A DNA stretch of 64,000 nt from Scytalidium lignicola (taxonomy: Eukaryota > Ascomycota > Leotiomycetes): positions 19,053-83,052 of the forward strand of contig NCSJ02000191.1 in NCBI GenBank assembly GCA_002812745.2, read 5' to 3'. Below, one piece after another: positions 9,221 through 21,041 of this stretch (positions are counted from its first letter, which is position 1; each line of letters starts with the position of its first letter). The translations under genes and the position numbers were made by a program. The notes under the pieces are model-generated. The model ran no database searches. It was not told the origin of the DNA and saw nothing but the letters and a program-made list of their open reading frames with translations.

Positions 9221-11044
9221 ATGGTCACCAAGACTCCTATCTTCAGTCTGGCCGAAGGTAATCACTCATCTTCCCTATTCCCTAATCACATATTTCTGAT
9301 TGACTAACTATAATTCTTTTCTCAGGACAACCAATTCCTAATCCTGCTGTTAGCATCACGCTCCCAACATTTGGTGGCGGCGGCTTGGTTACCCTTCAAG
9401 ACACGAATCTCCTAGAGACATTGGCCCATTTCAATCGCGAACGGATTCCAGAAAGGTTGAAGTTAAAATATCCTAAATGTGAATTTTTGCATATACTTAC
9501 GCTGCATTAGAGTTGTTCATGCTAAAGCTGTTGGTGCATGGGGTGAATTCGAACTCACCAATGATATCTCTCACCTGACCACAGCCAAATTCCTCAATAG
9601 TGTGGGTAAAAAAACGTCAGTACTTTTCCGGGTCAGCACCACCGGCGGAGAGAAAGGCAGCGCCGATACAGTTAGAGACGTCCGAGGCTTTTCTGTTAAG
9701 TTCTTCACTGAGGAGGGTAATCACGATATTGTTGGAAATCATGTTGTACGTTACAGTGCGAGATCCATAAGTCAAAACCGGAGTAATGTTAACTGTGATT
9801 AGCCTGCCTTCTTTATCCGCGACCCGGTTCAGTTTCCATCCTTAAACCGAAGTCACAAGAAACACCCACAAACAAACAGGCACGATGATACAATGGTAAG
9901 CAACCTGTTTCTCCTCCTCGCTCTTTCTCATTCTCCTAGTTCTGGGACTTTCATGTCCACCACCCTGAAAGCACCCACGCCCTCCTTCATCTCTTTGGCT
10001 CCCGCGGCATTCCCGCCTCCGTTCGCCGTATCACCGGATTCGGTGTCCATACGTTCAAGCTGGTCGCTCCTGATGGCTCTTTCAAATATTGCAAGTTCCA
10101 CTTCCGCCCTGCCCGAGGCTCAGCCAATATTTCGTCCAGCGAAGCTACTCGCCTTGCTAGCATTAACCCAGATTACCATAACCAGGATATGTTTGACGCG
10201 ATTTCTCGGAAAGATTACCCGGTCTGGCATCTCTACATCCAGATTATGGAGCCTGAACAGGCTGAGAATTATGGACTTGCGGTGTTTGATATCACCAAAG
10301 TCTGGCCTCACAAAGACTTTCCGTTGATTCCGGTCGGTAAGATGACGATAAACAAGAATGTGATTATCTCACAACTTATCCCTAAAGTGTGTTTCAATAC
10401 TAACATGCATTGTAGCCTAACAACTACTTCGCCGAAATCGAACAAGCCGCTTTCTCCCCATCTAACATGGTTCCCGGCATCGCCCCCTCGCCGGATCCTA
10501 GTATGTCCATCCTCACATATCCCTCTCAATTCTATATGGATTTGATGCTGATGTATGTTTGTCCAGTGCTTCAAGCTCGTATGTTCGCCTATCCAGATGC
10601 CCAGCGATACCGTCTCGGCGCAAACTACACGCAACTGCCATCTAATAGGCCAGTCGCGCCTGTGTATGCACCATATGAGCGCGACGGCATGGCTACAATG
10701 ACCAACAACTACAACGGAGCGCCGAACTACGTCCGCAGCATTTTCACACCAGCGATCAGGAGCAAGTCCGCCCAGGAAATACGCCACGAGGAGTGCTGAG
10801 AGGAGGCGCTGTTCTAGGACTGAATGAGATCCCTATAAGTGAGGAGGATTTTGTGCAGCCGAGGGACCTGTGGAGGAGAGTGTTCGATGAAGCTGAGCAG
10901 AAAAAGTGGGTTGGAAATGTCTCGGAGACTTGAAAGAGTGTGCCAATAGAGTTGAAGGTTGCCGTTTTCGAGATGTTTAACAAGGTGGATCCCGAGATTA
11001 GCAAGATGATCGCGACTAAGTTAAGGGAAACGGCTAAATTGTGA
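9221..11044 (+). pseudogene. Catalase, haem type, with disrupted 3' end
   Basis: Monofunctional haem catalase that would convert H2O2 to water and oxygen. Exons: 9221-9257, 9326-9455, 9511-9745, 9803-9895, 9940-10359, 10416-10500 and 10567 onward. Visible: the distal His in [59 protein letters not shown], and the proximal Tyr haem ligand in [14 protein letters not shown]. The site usually reading VGNN is VGNH here. All of this is intact. At about 10796 one G is missing from what should be a Trp codon, so the frame ends at TGA 10797-10799 after about 410 codons. In the other frame the normal tail continues to 11044 but meets a TGA at about 10931. Intact length would be about 490 aa, typical of small-subunit catalases. 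A truncated product could still hold the haem pocket; activity is doubtful. Confidence 0.85.
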
Positions 11045-11404
11045 CCTAAGGGCCTTAGCTTTCGGAGAATCTGATCCTTTGAAGAGAGATTTAGAAATAT
11101 TATAAACCAATATGTAAATTAGTTACTCTTTTACCACGTCTTTATTTATGTAATTGTGTAAGACTAACATAAAACCAGGTTTCACCGACTACCTGGTCAC
11201 ACTGACTACCTTCTTATCATCATCAATTTTATTAATATTATAACTTTTAATAATTATTTTTTAATTATTACATACTTTAATAGTTTAAACTTTAGATTTA
11301 CAATAAGAAAAGTCTTTCTTGTTGTAAATGGATTTTTTATTATATTATTATTTATAATTATTTAATTTATAAAGTCATAAAGAAGTATAAAATTATGGTG
11401 GAGC
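11045..11404. other. Catalase 3' flank grading into AT-rich DNA
   Basis: Base composition drops sharply after about 11210. No gene seen. Confidence 0.5.
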
Positions 11405-11621
11405 TAAATCGACAACCATCGCCGATAGCGGCCTATAGCAGCTCAAAATCTCAGGCAGCATAACCTATAATTAGTGTAAGTGCAATTGTATTTCGCATAT
11501 CTTCAGGCTTATAACTCAGAATTTTAATTAAGTATAAGTACAGTAGATTTCATTTATTTTAAAGCATAATAACAAGTAATTATAATAGTCAATAGCTAAT
11601 TAGAAGTTATTTAAGGGCTGA

Positions 11622-11672
11622 CTTAAATCGAATCGCGAGTTACCTAAATCGACTCAAAATCGCTGGTGTCGG
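11622..11672 (+). repeat. Left border inverted repeat of the AT-rich block
   Basis: 51 bp that align without gaps to the reverse complement of 19712-19762 with 41 matches. It contains two internal copies of a ctaaatcnac-like motif. A second, weaker copy lies at 11405-11470 and also resembles the right border. Confidence 0.65.
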
Positions 11673-12479
11673 ACATACTCGGACCACCACCTCCCATAGT
11701 AATTTATTAGTAATCTGACTATCCTGCCATGTCCTGTAATTAAACGCTAAAACGCAATAACATGTTCTGTTATATCAATCTTGTAGTATAAAGGACACAG
11801 TAAAATGTGATGAGAATGATATTAAAGCACTAGACAAACACTGACGATTTAGGTTAGGCGTTAGAAATGCCCTGAAATTACAGTGGCCTTCAGGCTGTTA
11901 ATGCCTTGTAATACCCGCACCCTAAAATTATTAGTGTAGGAGAATAATCGGGTTGTACAGAGTATGGTTGACTACATATGGTAGCGATATAGTGAGTGAT
12001 TAAGCTGTATTAAGTTGTTTGATTTTAATGTTAAGCATATTTTAATAACAAAGAATTTAACAGTAAATAGTTTGTTAAGAAGATTAAAGAAGATTTTGAA
12101 TAAGAAAGATAGTATAAATATTNAAAAAAGTGATAAATATAAACTTTATACAACTTATAAGTGTTAAAAATGTTAATAAACTTAAAAAGTCTTCTTAAAG
12201 GAGAATATAATAAAAGATTATATTAGATTATATATTATTTATTAATATTAGTTTACTTAGAACAGTTATAAATACTCTTTAATATATAAGAGTTGTTATG
12301 TAGTTAATTTATTCTTATATTCAAAAAGATAATAGTATAAGGTTATAACTTNAAAAACTAATACCTTTATTACTTAAACTTAACTTAAAACCAATTCTAA
12401 TACTAAGAGCTTTAAGTCTAGCTTTTAACCTAGTAAGTAACTTCAGGTTATAATAATACACTAACTAAAGAAAAACTAA

Positions 12480-15050
12480 TAATAAGAAAAATTAAGAAGA
12501 CCTTATAAAGTTAAACATTATAAAAAAAGGAAAAACCTTTAAAGGAAAAGAAAAAAAGTACTTTGAAAGAAGAAGCAAGAAAGAGAATTCCTTTAGAATC
12601 TTCTCTAAAGAACTTAACAAGAGAAGAAAAAACAAATTATATTTTAAATATAAACTTCTAAGACATATAACAAACACTTATAAGAAGAACAATAAGTTGA
12701 GTATATTAATTAAAGTTAAAACTATGAAAATCCTAAGAATTAAAGATATCTCCTTAGAATTATCAAAAGAAGAGAGTTTAAACTCAGAAGAGACATTTAG
12801 TAAAGAAGTTAATAAAACAACATTTATAACAATAAGAAGAACTTAACATATAAAATACTCTTAGAACAAGAAGGAAGCTGAAAACTAAGACAGATAAAGA
12901 TTAATTCTAAGAGTTAATAGAATTTAAATGATTATGCTAGTAAACTTCAAGAGTATATCAACAGAACAGTACTTTATTTCTAAAGAAATATTAATCTTAA
13001 GATATTATTTAATGATTAGCATAAAAGGATTAAGAGGATAGAAAATCCTAAACAGAAGTTAACTTTATAAGACTGTATAGTAAGAGGAAGCAATTGTCTA
13101 AGAATAAGAATTTAATCTTGAAGATCTTATTCTAGTTTATAAGATTAACCTCTAAAGTATCATTATAAAGAAAAGAACATATAAGTTCCTCTTACTAGTA
13201 AAAAGAACTTAAATACAAGATAACTTTAACCAGATACTTAAGGATACCTAGATAATAATAAAAGAAGGATTAAGCTATGTTATATAAGGACAATATAACT
13301 TACAATGAAAAGGCTATCCAATAATAACTTTCTAACAAGACTAAGCAGAAGTAAAAANCTTAGTATGAAAAAANTCTAAAGCTTAGGAAAATCAGTAAAA
13401 TGACTATCAGAAGTTAAATAGTATTATACTTAACAAAAAGAACTTACTGAGATTGTTATCAAACAAGCTAATTAGAATGTAAAAGTACTACTTATAGTTA
13501 ATAAGCTAGAGGAAAGTTTATTATGTTTAGAATCACTTATTATATTATCAAAGGAAAACAAGTTAATATAAAGGATTAATTAACAATTCAACTAAGAAGT
13601 AGTAATATACCCTTTAAATTCTATAATAAGAATTCCTAAAGAAAGTATTGTCTTTATTATTAAAATAAAAGAATACCTTAGAAATGAAATAGTAAAATAA
13701 GTATAAGATGTATATATATTCATAAATGATAAAAGCTTAGATAAATTAAAACTAAGAAACCTTATAAAAAAATAAATAACATTGTTTAAAGAATTTCATA
13801 AAAATGTTGAAGATTTAGAAATCAAAGATAATATATCAATTAACAATACTAAGAACATCAATCTTTACTTTATAAACAGTAGAAGTTCATTATATATAAA
13901 CATAAAACTGTGTAAAAAGCTAATAAGAACCTTAATTAATTCAAGAGTTAAAAGGAACTTCATTAGTAAATAAGTTATGAAATAATTTAGATTTAACACA
14001 AAAGTCAAGAAAAACAATTACTTGATATTATTAACAAATAATAGTATAGTCAAGAGAATAGTCAATGTTTAAACTTATAAGTTAAACATAAGGATTAACA
14101 ATAATCATCAAAAAAGAATATCCTTTAATGTTATATAATTAAGAATATATTAAATAATATTAAGAATTGAATAGATATAAAAGTATAATCTGATAATTGA
14201 TTGAAGAACAAGTATAATTACCTTCTTAAAGAAAGAGTAGAATTCAATATCTTTAAAAACTATCTATATTGACAAAACCTTAAAATATATTCTTAAGGAA
14301 TATTATAAATAGTTAAAGCTATTTATAAAAANGACTTGATGATTCAGCTTTACTCAAGTATAAACTATAAGATTATAAGATAAAGCTCAAAGAAAGGTTT
14401 AGATTAACTTATAAACTAATTTATCAAACAACTCTTGCTAAGGATAAAGTAACAAAAAGATAATTGCTCAAGAAAATAATTCTTAGAGGTTTATACAAAG
14501 AAAGTTATAATAAAGCTAAAGTACTATTACATTATACAAAAAAAGGAAGACGATCTGTTAAGATGACCTTATAATGATTACAAACACTTAAATAGTAGAA
14601 TTAAGAAAAACTAATACCCTTTACTATTAATAGATNTAATGATAAACATTAGTAAAGTTAAGAAAGATTTATATGTCTTTTATACTTTTAAGTTTTAGTT
14701 ACTTAACAATAGTTATAATATGTTCTTTCTTTATACTCATACNTTTAAAAGTAATTATAAAGCTTAAAAAGGTGATTGTCTAAGAATAGAATGTACATTT
14801 CTCCAGGTTTGTATAAAGGCTTTATTATTACAACTTAATTAGTATATTATAAATAACTTATACATATAATTCCTTGTCCTTTATGTAAATCAAGATATTA
14901 TTAAGGTATATAATACAGATGATGTTGATTAAACTTGTTAATACTTAGTTGATATATATCTAGAAAGTAACTAGTATATTTGAAAGTCTGAATAGTATAA
15001 CAAGATATTTAAAGTGTTTATACTTAGTTCTGAACATTGTCTTTTACTTA
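12480..15050 (+). mobile_element. Ty3/Gypsy-type retrotransposon relic (protease and reverse transcriptase readable)
   Basis: Coding sense is plus. In 13782-13973 the retropepsin start can be read: LYINIKLCKKLIRTLINS then RVKRNFIS, aligning with the family form in which DSGAT precedes NFIS; Asp-to-Asn and Gly-to-Arg are G-to-A changes. Around 14270-14575 the linker and N-terminal reverse transcriptase region is readable (ILKEYYK...LKLF, then YKIKLKERFR and VLLHYTKKGRRSVKMTL, where Gypsy elements have VLFVKKKDGSLR). Upstream A-rich sequence would be gag. Stops interrupt everywhere. No flanking LTR pair was found for this copy. Confidence 0.6.
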
Positions 15051-17309
15051 TCTCCTTCATGGATATATATCTAGTAGTAAGTATTTTTTAAATTCAACTT
15101 AGTAAAGTATTTAACCTTAAATAATCAACTAATGATTTCTAAAATTAAGAGTAATATAATATAGTTTTTCTTAGTAATCTTGTTTAATCTTTAGTAGTTA
15201 ATGTAAAGTTACAACTTACTTCTTAGCTTAGATATAAATAATATAAGAACTCTTGTTAGATTAATCAAAGGTTAAATTTATCCTTTTTATATAATAACTT
15301 CTAAGTAGTTATGAGGTATTACAAGCTCATCTTTAGCTAAAGTATAAATAAGTTCTCAAGGTGAAGTTTATCCTTCTTCTAAGTTAATATAATATTCTAA
15401 AGAGGTATAAAAAAGCAGAATTCCAGTTAAGTCTATATTAAAGACATTTAAGTAATCATTATATTCTAATAGTATAATAGGTTACATTTTACTAACTTCC
15501 TTGTTAGTATCCTCTTGTGTATCTGAAGGAGTAAGAATTGTTTTAATTAAAACCATAATATACTTAATTGTATAACTAACTTTTCAAAGTTGTCTTTTTG
15601 TAATGATCAATGATAAGTACTGCTCTTAGAAAGGAAATACTCAAGTGTCTTCTTTGTAATAGATAACTTATAGCTTTACATTATTATGCTATAACTTTCT
15701 TAATATAATTTCATATCTATTAAACTCAATTATCTTGAAGTTGTGATGCTCTGTCCTCTTAAGTCCTTAGTTATCAGTAATACAAGTTATAATATCCAGA
15801 GTTTTATAAATAAGAATGTTTTATTTGTAGAATTATCTTATTACTAAGTACTAGTTAACCTCCTTCATTACTTTGTCTAATAAGAAGCAATGATGTACAA
15901 TATTCAAATCTGACCTTATATCCAATAAGGTTGTCCTCATTACCTATTTCCTTTTAAGTTGAAGAGAAACTCTTACTTCTAACTGTCTTAAAAGGTGTTT
16001 ATCTTCTTATTAGGCAGTTGTTACTCTTTTACTTAATAGTATAATATTTGTATTAGATGTTTAAGGGTAATTATTAACATAATAACCTAATTTCTTATAC
16101 TGATAACATTAGACCTTAGAAAATAATAGTCTAGTAGTTCTTCTTCTCTTTGTTGTTGGTTAGTCATTAAGAAGGACAATATTAATAATCATTACNTTTT
16201 TATACTGAAGGAGTTTGGTTTGCTTAAGACATGCTTAAAGTCTTACTTGTCTAACTCATTTGTCTGGTTTGGTTTTTTAGTTGATTAGTTATAATTACAC
16301 CTCTTGTTATAATACTTCTTCTCTGAGTTATAATCAATATTTTAACTCTTTGTACTGTACTGATCAGCTTTATCTTAGTAATTAGTATACTTTAAGACAT
16401 AATTTACTTTCTTAACTTTAGTTAAAGTTTATTCAAGAGGTTATATACTTGATATCTCTTAAGTAAGTACTTTGGTAATTCTGACTTAATATTCTTATAA
16501 TTGTCCAAGAAAGAATTGAATTTCTAGTCTGGTTTTTGTTCAAGGTAATATAGCTTTATAACAATTTCAAAGGTGTGAGTAAGGTTATCTAAGATATTAT
16601 TCTTCAAGAATTCTTTTATTTTGTCTTAATAAATGTAATTATAATAATTTTGCTAAATGTTTATAACATAAGTAATCTAATGTCTTTTGATAATGCTTTC
16701 TAGTGTATTATTAATGTATATAACTCTTTAAAGTTCAGTATTTAATTCCTAGATTATAACAAATTAAGAGTATAATTTAAAGAGGAAAGTATAAAGTTCA
16801 TTCTAATTAGTCCTTTTGTATTTCAAGGTAAGGAGTTACAATTTCCTTTAAATCTCATTATTAAGTTGTTAATAAGGTTTAATATAGTAATTTGTCTTAG
16901 TAATTAATATATCTTATGCAAAATTATAAATAGAAGCTTTTCCCCTCTTAAGAGCTTGTAAGTAAGTTCTCTTCTTTTCAAGGTAGTCTTGTTATTACTT
17001 AATTATGATTCTCTTGTCTAGTTCTTCTAATAACAAAACAAAACTCTTTGAAATAGATGTTAAAGGAGAAGGCAAAGGTAGATTAAGTAATAGTAACTCC
17101 TCTTGTTATAATGTTGTTAAGTTAGTAAAGAAGAACTATGACCCTTTTGCTTCTCCTTGTTATAAAGCTTAAGTTTGACAAGTCTTAACCATCCTGATTC
17201 TTAATAGTTTATATACTCTTTGTTAGGAGAGAAAGATTAATATATCAAGAGTATTTGTATATAGAGTGAAGAGAAACTAGGAGGTTAAAACATAATAGAA
17301 GACTAACAA

Positions 17310-17508
17310 TGAGATAATAGTTGGTTAAGTGTAAATTCACTTTAAAACTCAATACTCTTTTAAAATTACAAGATTAATCTCTAACTCTTGTCAAAGAGAA
17401 GAGGAAACCCCCCTCTTTATAAACAGGAGTCAACAACTAAGGAGTAACTAGGACTCAGACTACTATCCTTTTCCCCCCTTCACGCGATTAGTGCACTAAA
17501 GCCCTGAC
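17310..17508 (-). repeat. Possible LTR of a minus-strand retroelement
   Basis: On the minus strand a sequence beginning tgtcagggctttagtgcact starts at about 17508, with GC content higher than its surroundings and a TG start like fungal Gypsy LTRs. No second copy is seen in the window, so this could be a solo or truncated LTR. The left limit is a guess. Confidence 0.3.
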
Positions 17509-19711
17509 ATAAGTACAAGCTTATATCTTTATACTTTATAATAATAATACAAAGAATAATATATTAGCTAACATGCTGAATAATAAATAATTAAGTTAAA
17601 ATAAGCTTTTTCTTATTGTCCTTATAAGTTTATACTATAAAGTATAACTTTTCAAAAGCTTTTTCAGTTCTCTTGTTCTTAATTTTGTTTATAAACTTAA
17701 TGTTGAATATATATATATCATTAAGTATGTTTTAAGGGTTTACAGTCTTGAAAATGCTCTTTTCAAGTAATCTTAATATTTCAACTTGACATGAGGTTGT
17801 AAATTAAGGTTGTTCAGGTTCCTTGTCTTATAAGAAGACAATAACTTCAGAGTATTTACAAGGTCTTTTACATTTATACTTTATTAGTAGTATTAATAGT
17901 AGAACAATAGTTATAGTCAACTTGTTAAACTCCTCTTAGTATTCTTCAATAGTTGTAGTTTCTAGCTTTAGCTTTAATAGTTTAATTTTATCAATTTCTT
18001 TTATAAGTATAAGATATAGTTTTACAATTGTTAACTTGAATAGTATGTTCTTATACAGTAATACTAATATACATATTTCTTTGTTTATACTTATAAGCTT
18101 GTATAATCTTTCTTAACTTTTGTTCTAACTTGTATTTTTTTACTCTTTACATAAGAATGTCTGAATTCAGCAATAAGTCATGAATAATGCTTATATCAAG
18201 GTTGTTGTACATGTTGATTATGTTTTGTACTTATCATTTTACTTTGATTTTGTTGATTTCCTTTATAACCTTCTTGATTATTATAACTCTTTAGCTTATA
18301 ATTAAGGCTAAGATGTTGAGTTCTAACATGTATAAGTAAGTATTATAAACTAGTAGTATAAGGATAAGTTTGTCAAGTCTTATTGAATTATTAACAACCT
18401 TAAATGTTATTTATAAAGTTATATCTTTGTTAAGATCATGGATTTCAACTATAATTATCTAATAAGTATATTATACAAGTATGTAATATCATTTAATATA
18501 ATTAATTGAGTTGTAAGTTTTTATTAGAATTACTTTTAAGGTTATTCTTATAGTTATAATACTTTGTTAAAATTTCTTATTGACAAAGTTCNTTTTTAAT
18601 ATCAGTTATAATCTAGTTTAAAGGTTTTAAGTAAGTGTTAATCTAACAAGCTTGTAAAGTATCCTAAGTATACTTTGTACTAATATTCTAAAGTTATTTA
18701 CTAGCTTAATAATATATTCCTTTGTTAATGATATAGAGTACAAGTTTGCTATTAATGTAGAAGATGTTAACGATAATAAAGTAATTAAAGTTAATGTTAT
18801 CTTATAAGTTGAATTTGAATCTTCTTAGTGACTTATTATAGTATTAGTAATAAGTATAGAACTTGATAAGGTATTCTAACATATCCTTATCAATATCATG
18901 GCTTGTACAGTTTAATATACATTGTAATCTAGTTATTAACAAGTAGCCAAAACGTTAGTATAAGTATTGTAATTCTATATTGATCAAGAAACAAGGGTTT
19001 TCCTTTAGTAAATCAAAAACAAGGGTATGTAAAGATATGTTTCAAAGTAGAAAGTTATAGTTAAATCGTTATATGATTAGAATACTTCCTTATAAGGTAA
19101 TGAGTAAGTTTATAAGGTTGTTGAAATATATGCTTAATTAATCTATATCTATTAAGTATAACAAAAAGAGTATAGTCAACTTAATTATATAAAATTCAAT
19201 TTGTTCAATTAGTATATTTATTAGTATAGAACTTATTGAAATTGTACTCTTGATTCTGAATTATACTGTTATTATGCCTTTAGTTGTAGTATTCAGTATT
19301 ATGGTTTGGTCTACTTATTATAAAGCTTCAAATTGACTATAATTGGCTGTAAAGTGCTTTACAACTCTTATATCAATCAAGATTCTATGAAATTGTCTTG
19401 AATTATACCTTATTAGGCTTTTTATATTATACACNTTTTATTATAATTATTATGAAGGNTTTTTAGGTTAAGTTCTTAAGAGTAATTCTTAGTTATTAAC
19501 ACTTTAATAGTTAATTAGTATAAGAAAGTGTTATTAACTAGTTTTATAATAATTGATATAGCTAATTCTATTAAGAAACTTTTATAAAATATAAATTAAT
19601 CCTTATTATTGCAGATAAAACTTCGATATTATCAAATATATATTTGATTGAATTTTGTAATTTTTGCTTAAAAATTAAGTTGAAATGGGGTGCTATTGCC
19701 TGAAAAGAAAC

Positions 19712-19762
19712 CGATACCGGCGATTTTGGGTGGATTTAGGTATGTTGCGGGTGGATTTAAGT
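19712..19762 (-). repeat. Right border inverted repeat of the AT-rich block
   Basis: Reverse-complement partner of 11622-11672 (10 mismatches in 51). The base composition returns to normal directly to its right, so it marks the limit of the inserted block. Confidence 0.65.
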
Positions 19763-19846
19763 ATCCCCTAATTATATCCAATCATCCCACTTTCACCACG
19801 CCCAAAAGCTTAACCGAAGATTTGTTACGACTCCCAGTCTAGCTAG

Positions 19847-20380
19847 TCAACCCCCGACAACCTCATGTGCGGCGCTGGAGGGTTTGAGAAAGACCAGCTC
19901 TAAGATACCTATTACTTGGAATAGCACAATGACTCCACCAAACACAACAACAACTAGATTCACAAGCAGCATAAGACCCATCGATAGGATGTAAATTCCA
20001 TATACCCCTGTAAAGCAACCAGGCCACTGGGAGAATAACTTTAGAGTCCACCGCACAAGTGTAACCACGATCCAGTATCCCTCAAGCAGCTGAGCACCGA
20101 GGATAATTTGATAAACTACCAATGCTAGGACCTTTCGACGCCTCGTCGTCAGGTAACGAGTCAACCACAGTGTAAATCTTAGCGGAAAAGGGGTCCTTGC
20201 CGAGTCAACGACGGCTGTGCGGCGTGATCTATTGGACGATCTTTCCGCCCATTTGTTCAATAATACCGGGGGCGTGTAGGGCTGACTGGGGTTGCGAGGG
20301 GCGGCCACCAACGTCACAACCCAAAACGTGATAATGGAGATGCCGAGGACATAGAAGATGGGCTTGAGGGCGTGCTCCAT
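19847..20380 (-). CDS. Small multi-pass membrane protein, unknown function
   Basis: 177 aa from the first ATG (20380). The frame is open further upstream but only with non-ATG starts, so a 5' exon cannot be excluded. Four hydrophobic stretches are visible: FYVLGISIITFWVVTLVAA, a central KVLALVVYQIILGAQLLEGY, then GVYGIYILSMGLMLLVNLVV continuing into VVFGGVIVLFQVIGILELVF. A polar, Arg/Ser-rich loop of about 45 residues follows the first. No family recognised. It lies directly beside the right border of the AT-rich block with an intact frame. Confidence is limited because the protein is short. Confidence 0.55.
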   Translation of the reverse strand: MEHALKPIFYVLGISIITFWVVTLVAAPRNPSQPYTPPVLLNKWAERSSNRSRRTAVVDSARTPFPLRFTLWLTRYLTTRRRKVLALVVYQIILGAQLLEGYWIVVTLVRWTLKLFSQWPGCFTGVYGIYILSMGLMLLVNLVVVVFGGVIVLFQVIGILELVFLKPSSAAHEVVGG

Positions 20381-21041
20381 AACGTAAATGTCGAGATAGC
20401 CCTGGTGAACAAGCACTGTACTTCAATTGACTGACTGGGGTAATGAAGTCGTTAACTCCTGAATGATGGAAAGTTGGGTGGGATTATATAGTAAGTGTTT
20501 TCTTTAGAGGGCTCCGTTCGGTCAATCCACACCCACCTAGGAATACAATTGCAGCATTGACTCGTCAATTCCACGGTGCTGTAACAGTCAGCGTCGTAAT
20601 ATTAAATGCCAGTTGCGCGAACACGACCGGCCAGCGTTACAATACTGTACGTACTGAATGCAATGTGATGCTTATAAAGTTGAATACTGTTGTTGTTGCA
20701 TTAGAAAACACATCGTGAGTGGAGTGAAGATACAGGAAGATAGATTGGAATCTATCGTAATTCCTATCCTGATGCGTATTTTTAGCCCTGCGACCCTAAA
20801 AGTACTTTCACATTAGCCATACGACAGCAGAGATAGGCAAAAGATGCCTCGTATTTACAAGACAATACCTCGGAATCTCTGATAGGAATTTTCGGACCAT
20901 ATGAATATAAAAGAGTCGACATTTCCACCCTTAAAGTGATGTATCCACAAAGTTCACTGCAACTTCAAACCATTCAAACAATATCCTCTCTGAACTACTA
21001 TTGCCAATAACACCCCTTTCTCAACTCAATTCCATAAAATC
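20381..21041. promoter_or_regulatory. Shared upstream region of two divergent genes
   Basis: 661 bp between the start of the minus-strand membrane protein and the plus-strand secreted protein. A tatataaaa-like stretch is not obvious, but an AATATAAAAG motif at about 20903-20912 precedes the secreted-protein gene by about 135 bp. No other gene seen. Confidence 0.35.

Larger units (their letters stand above)
11405..19763. mobile_element. RIP-degraded AT-rich repeat block
   Basis: About 8.4 kb of very low GC with stops in every frame, no ordinary gene, and several single Ns at homopolymers. The left part (to about 14.8 kb) is rich in A, the right part rich in T, as if C-to-T change had hit different strands in different segments. 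Its borders carry inverted repeats (11622-11672 with 19712-19762). It contains a Ty3/Gypsy relic on the plus strand and a possible LTR on the minus strand, so nested insertions are likely. Confidence 0.8.

Noticed and set aside
9893..10327. 144-codon open frame inside the catalase gene
   Set aside because: It is another frame of catalase exon 5; the catalase frame carries the conserved motifs.
12492..12677. Minus-strand frame encoding a very hydrophobic 61-residue peptide
   Set aside because: Its Phe/Leu content simply mirrors A-rich plus-strand DNA in a RIP-degraded region.
15580..15790. Minus-strand reading with a TLEYFLS-like string resembling a Gypsy RNase H region
   Set aside because: Only a few residues match and stops are dense, so I could not support a call or an element orientation.
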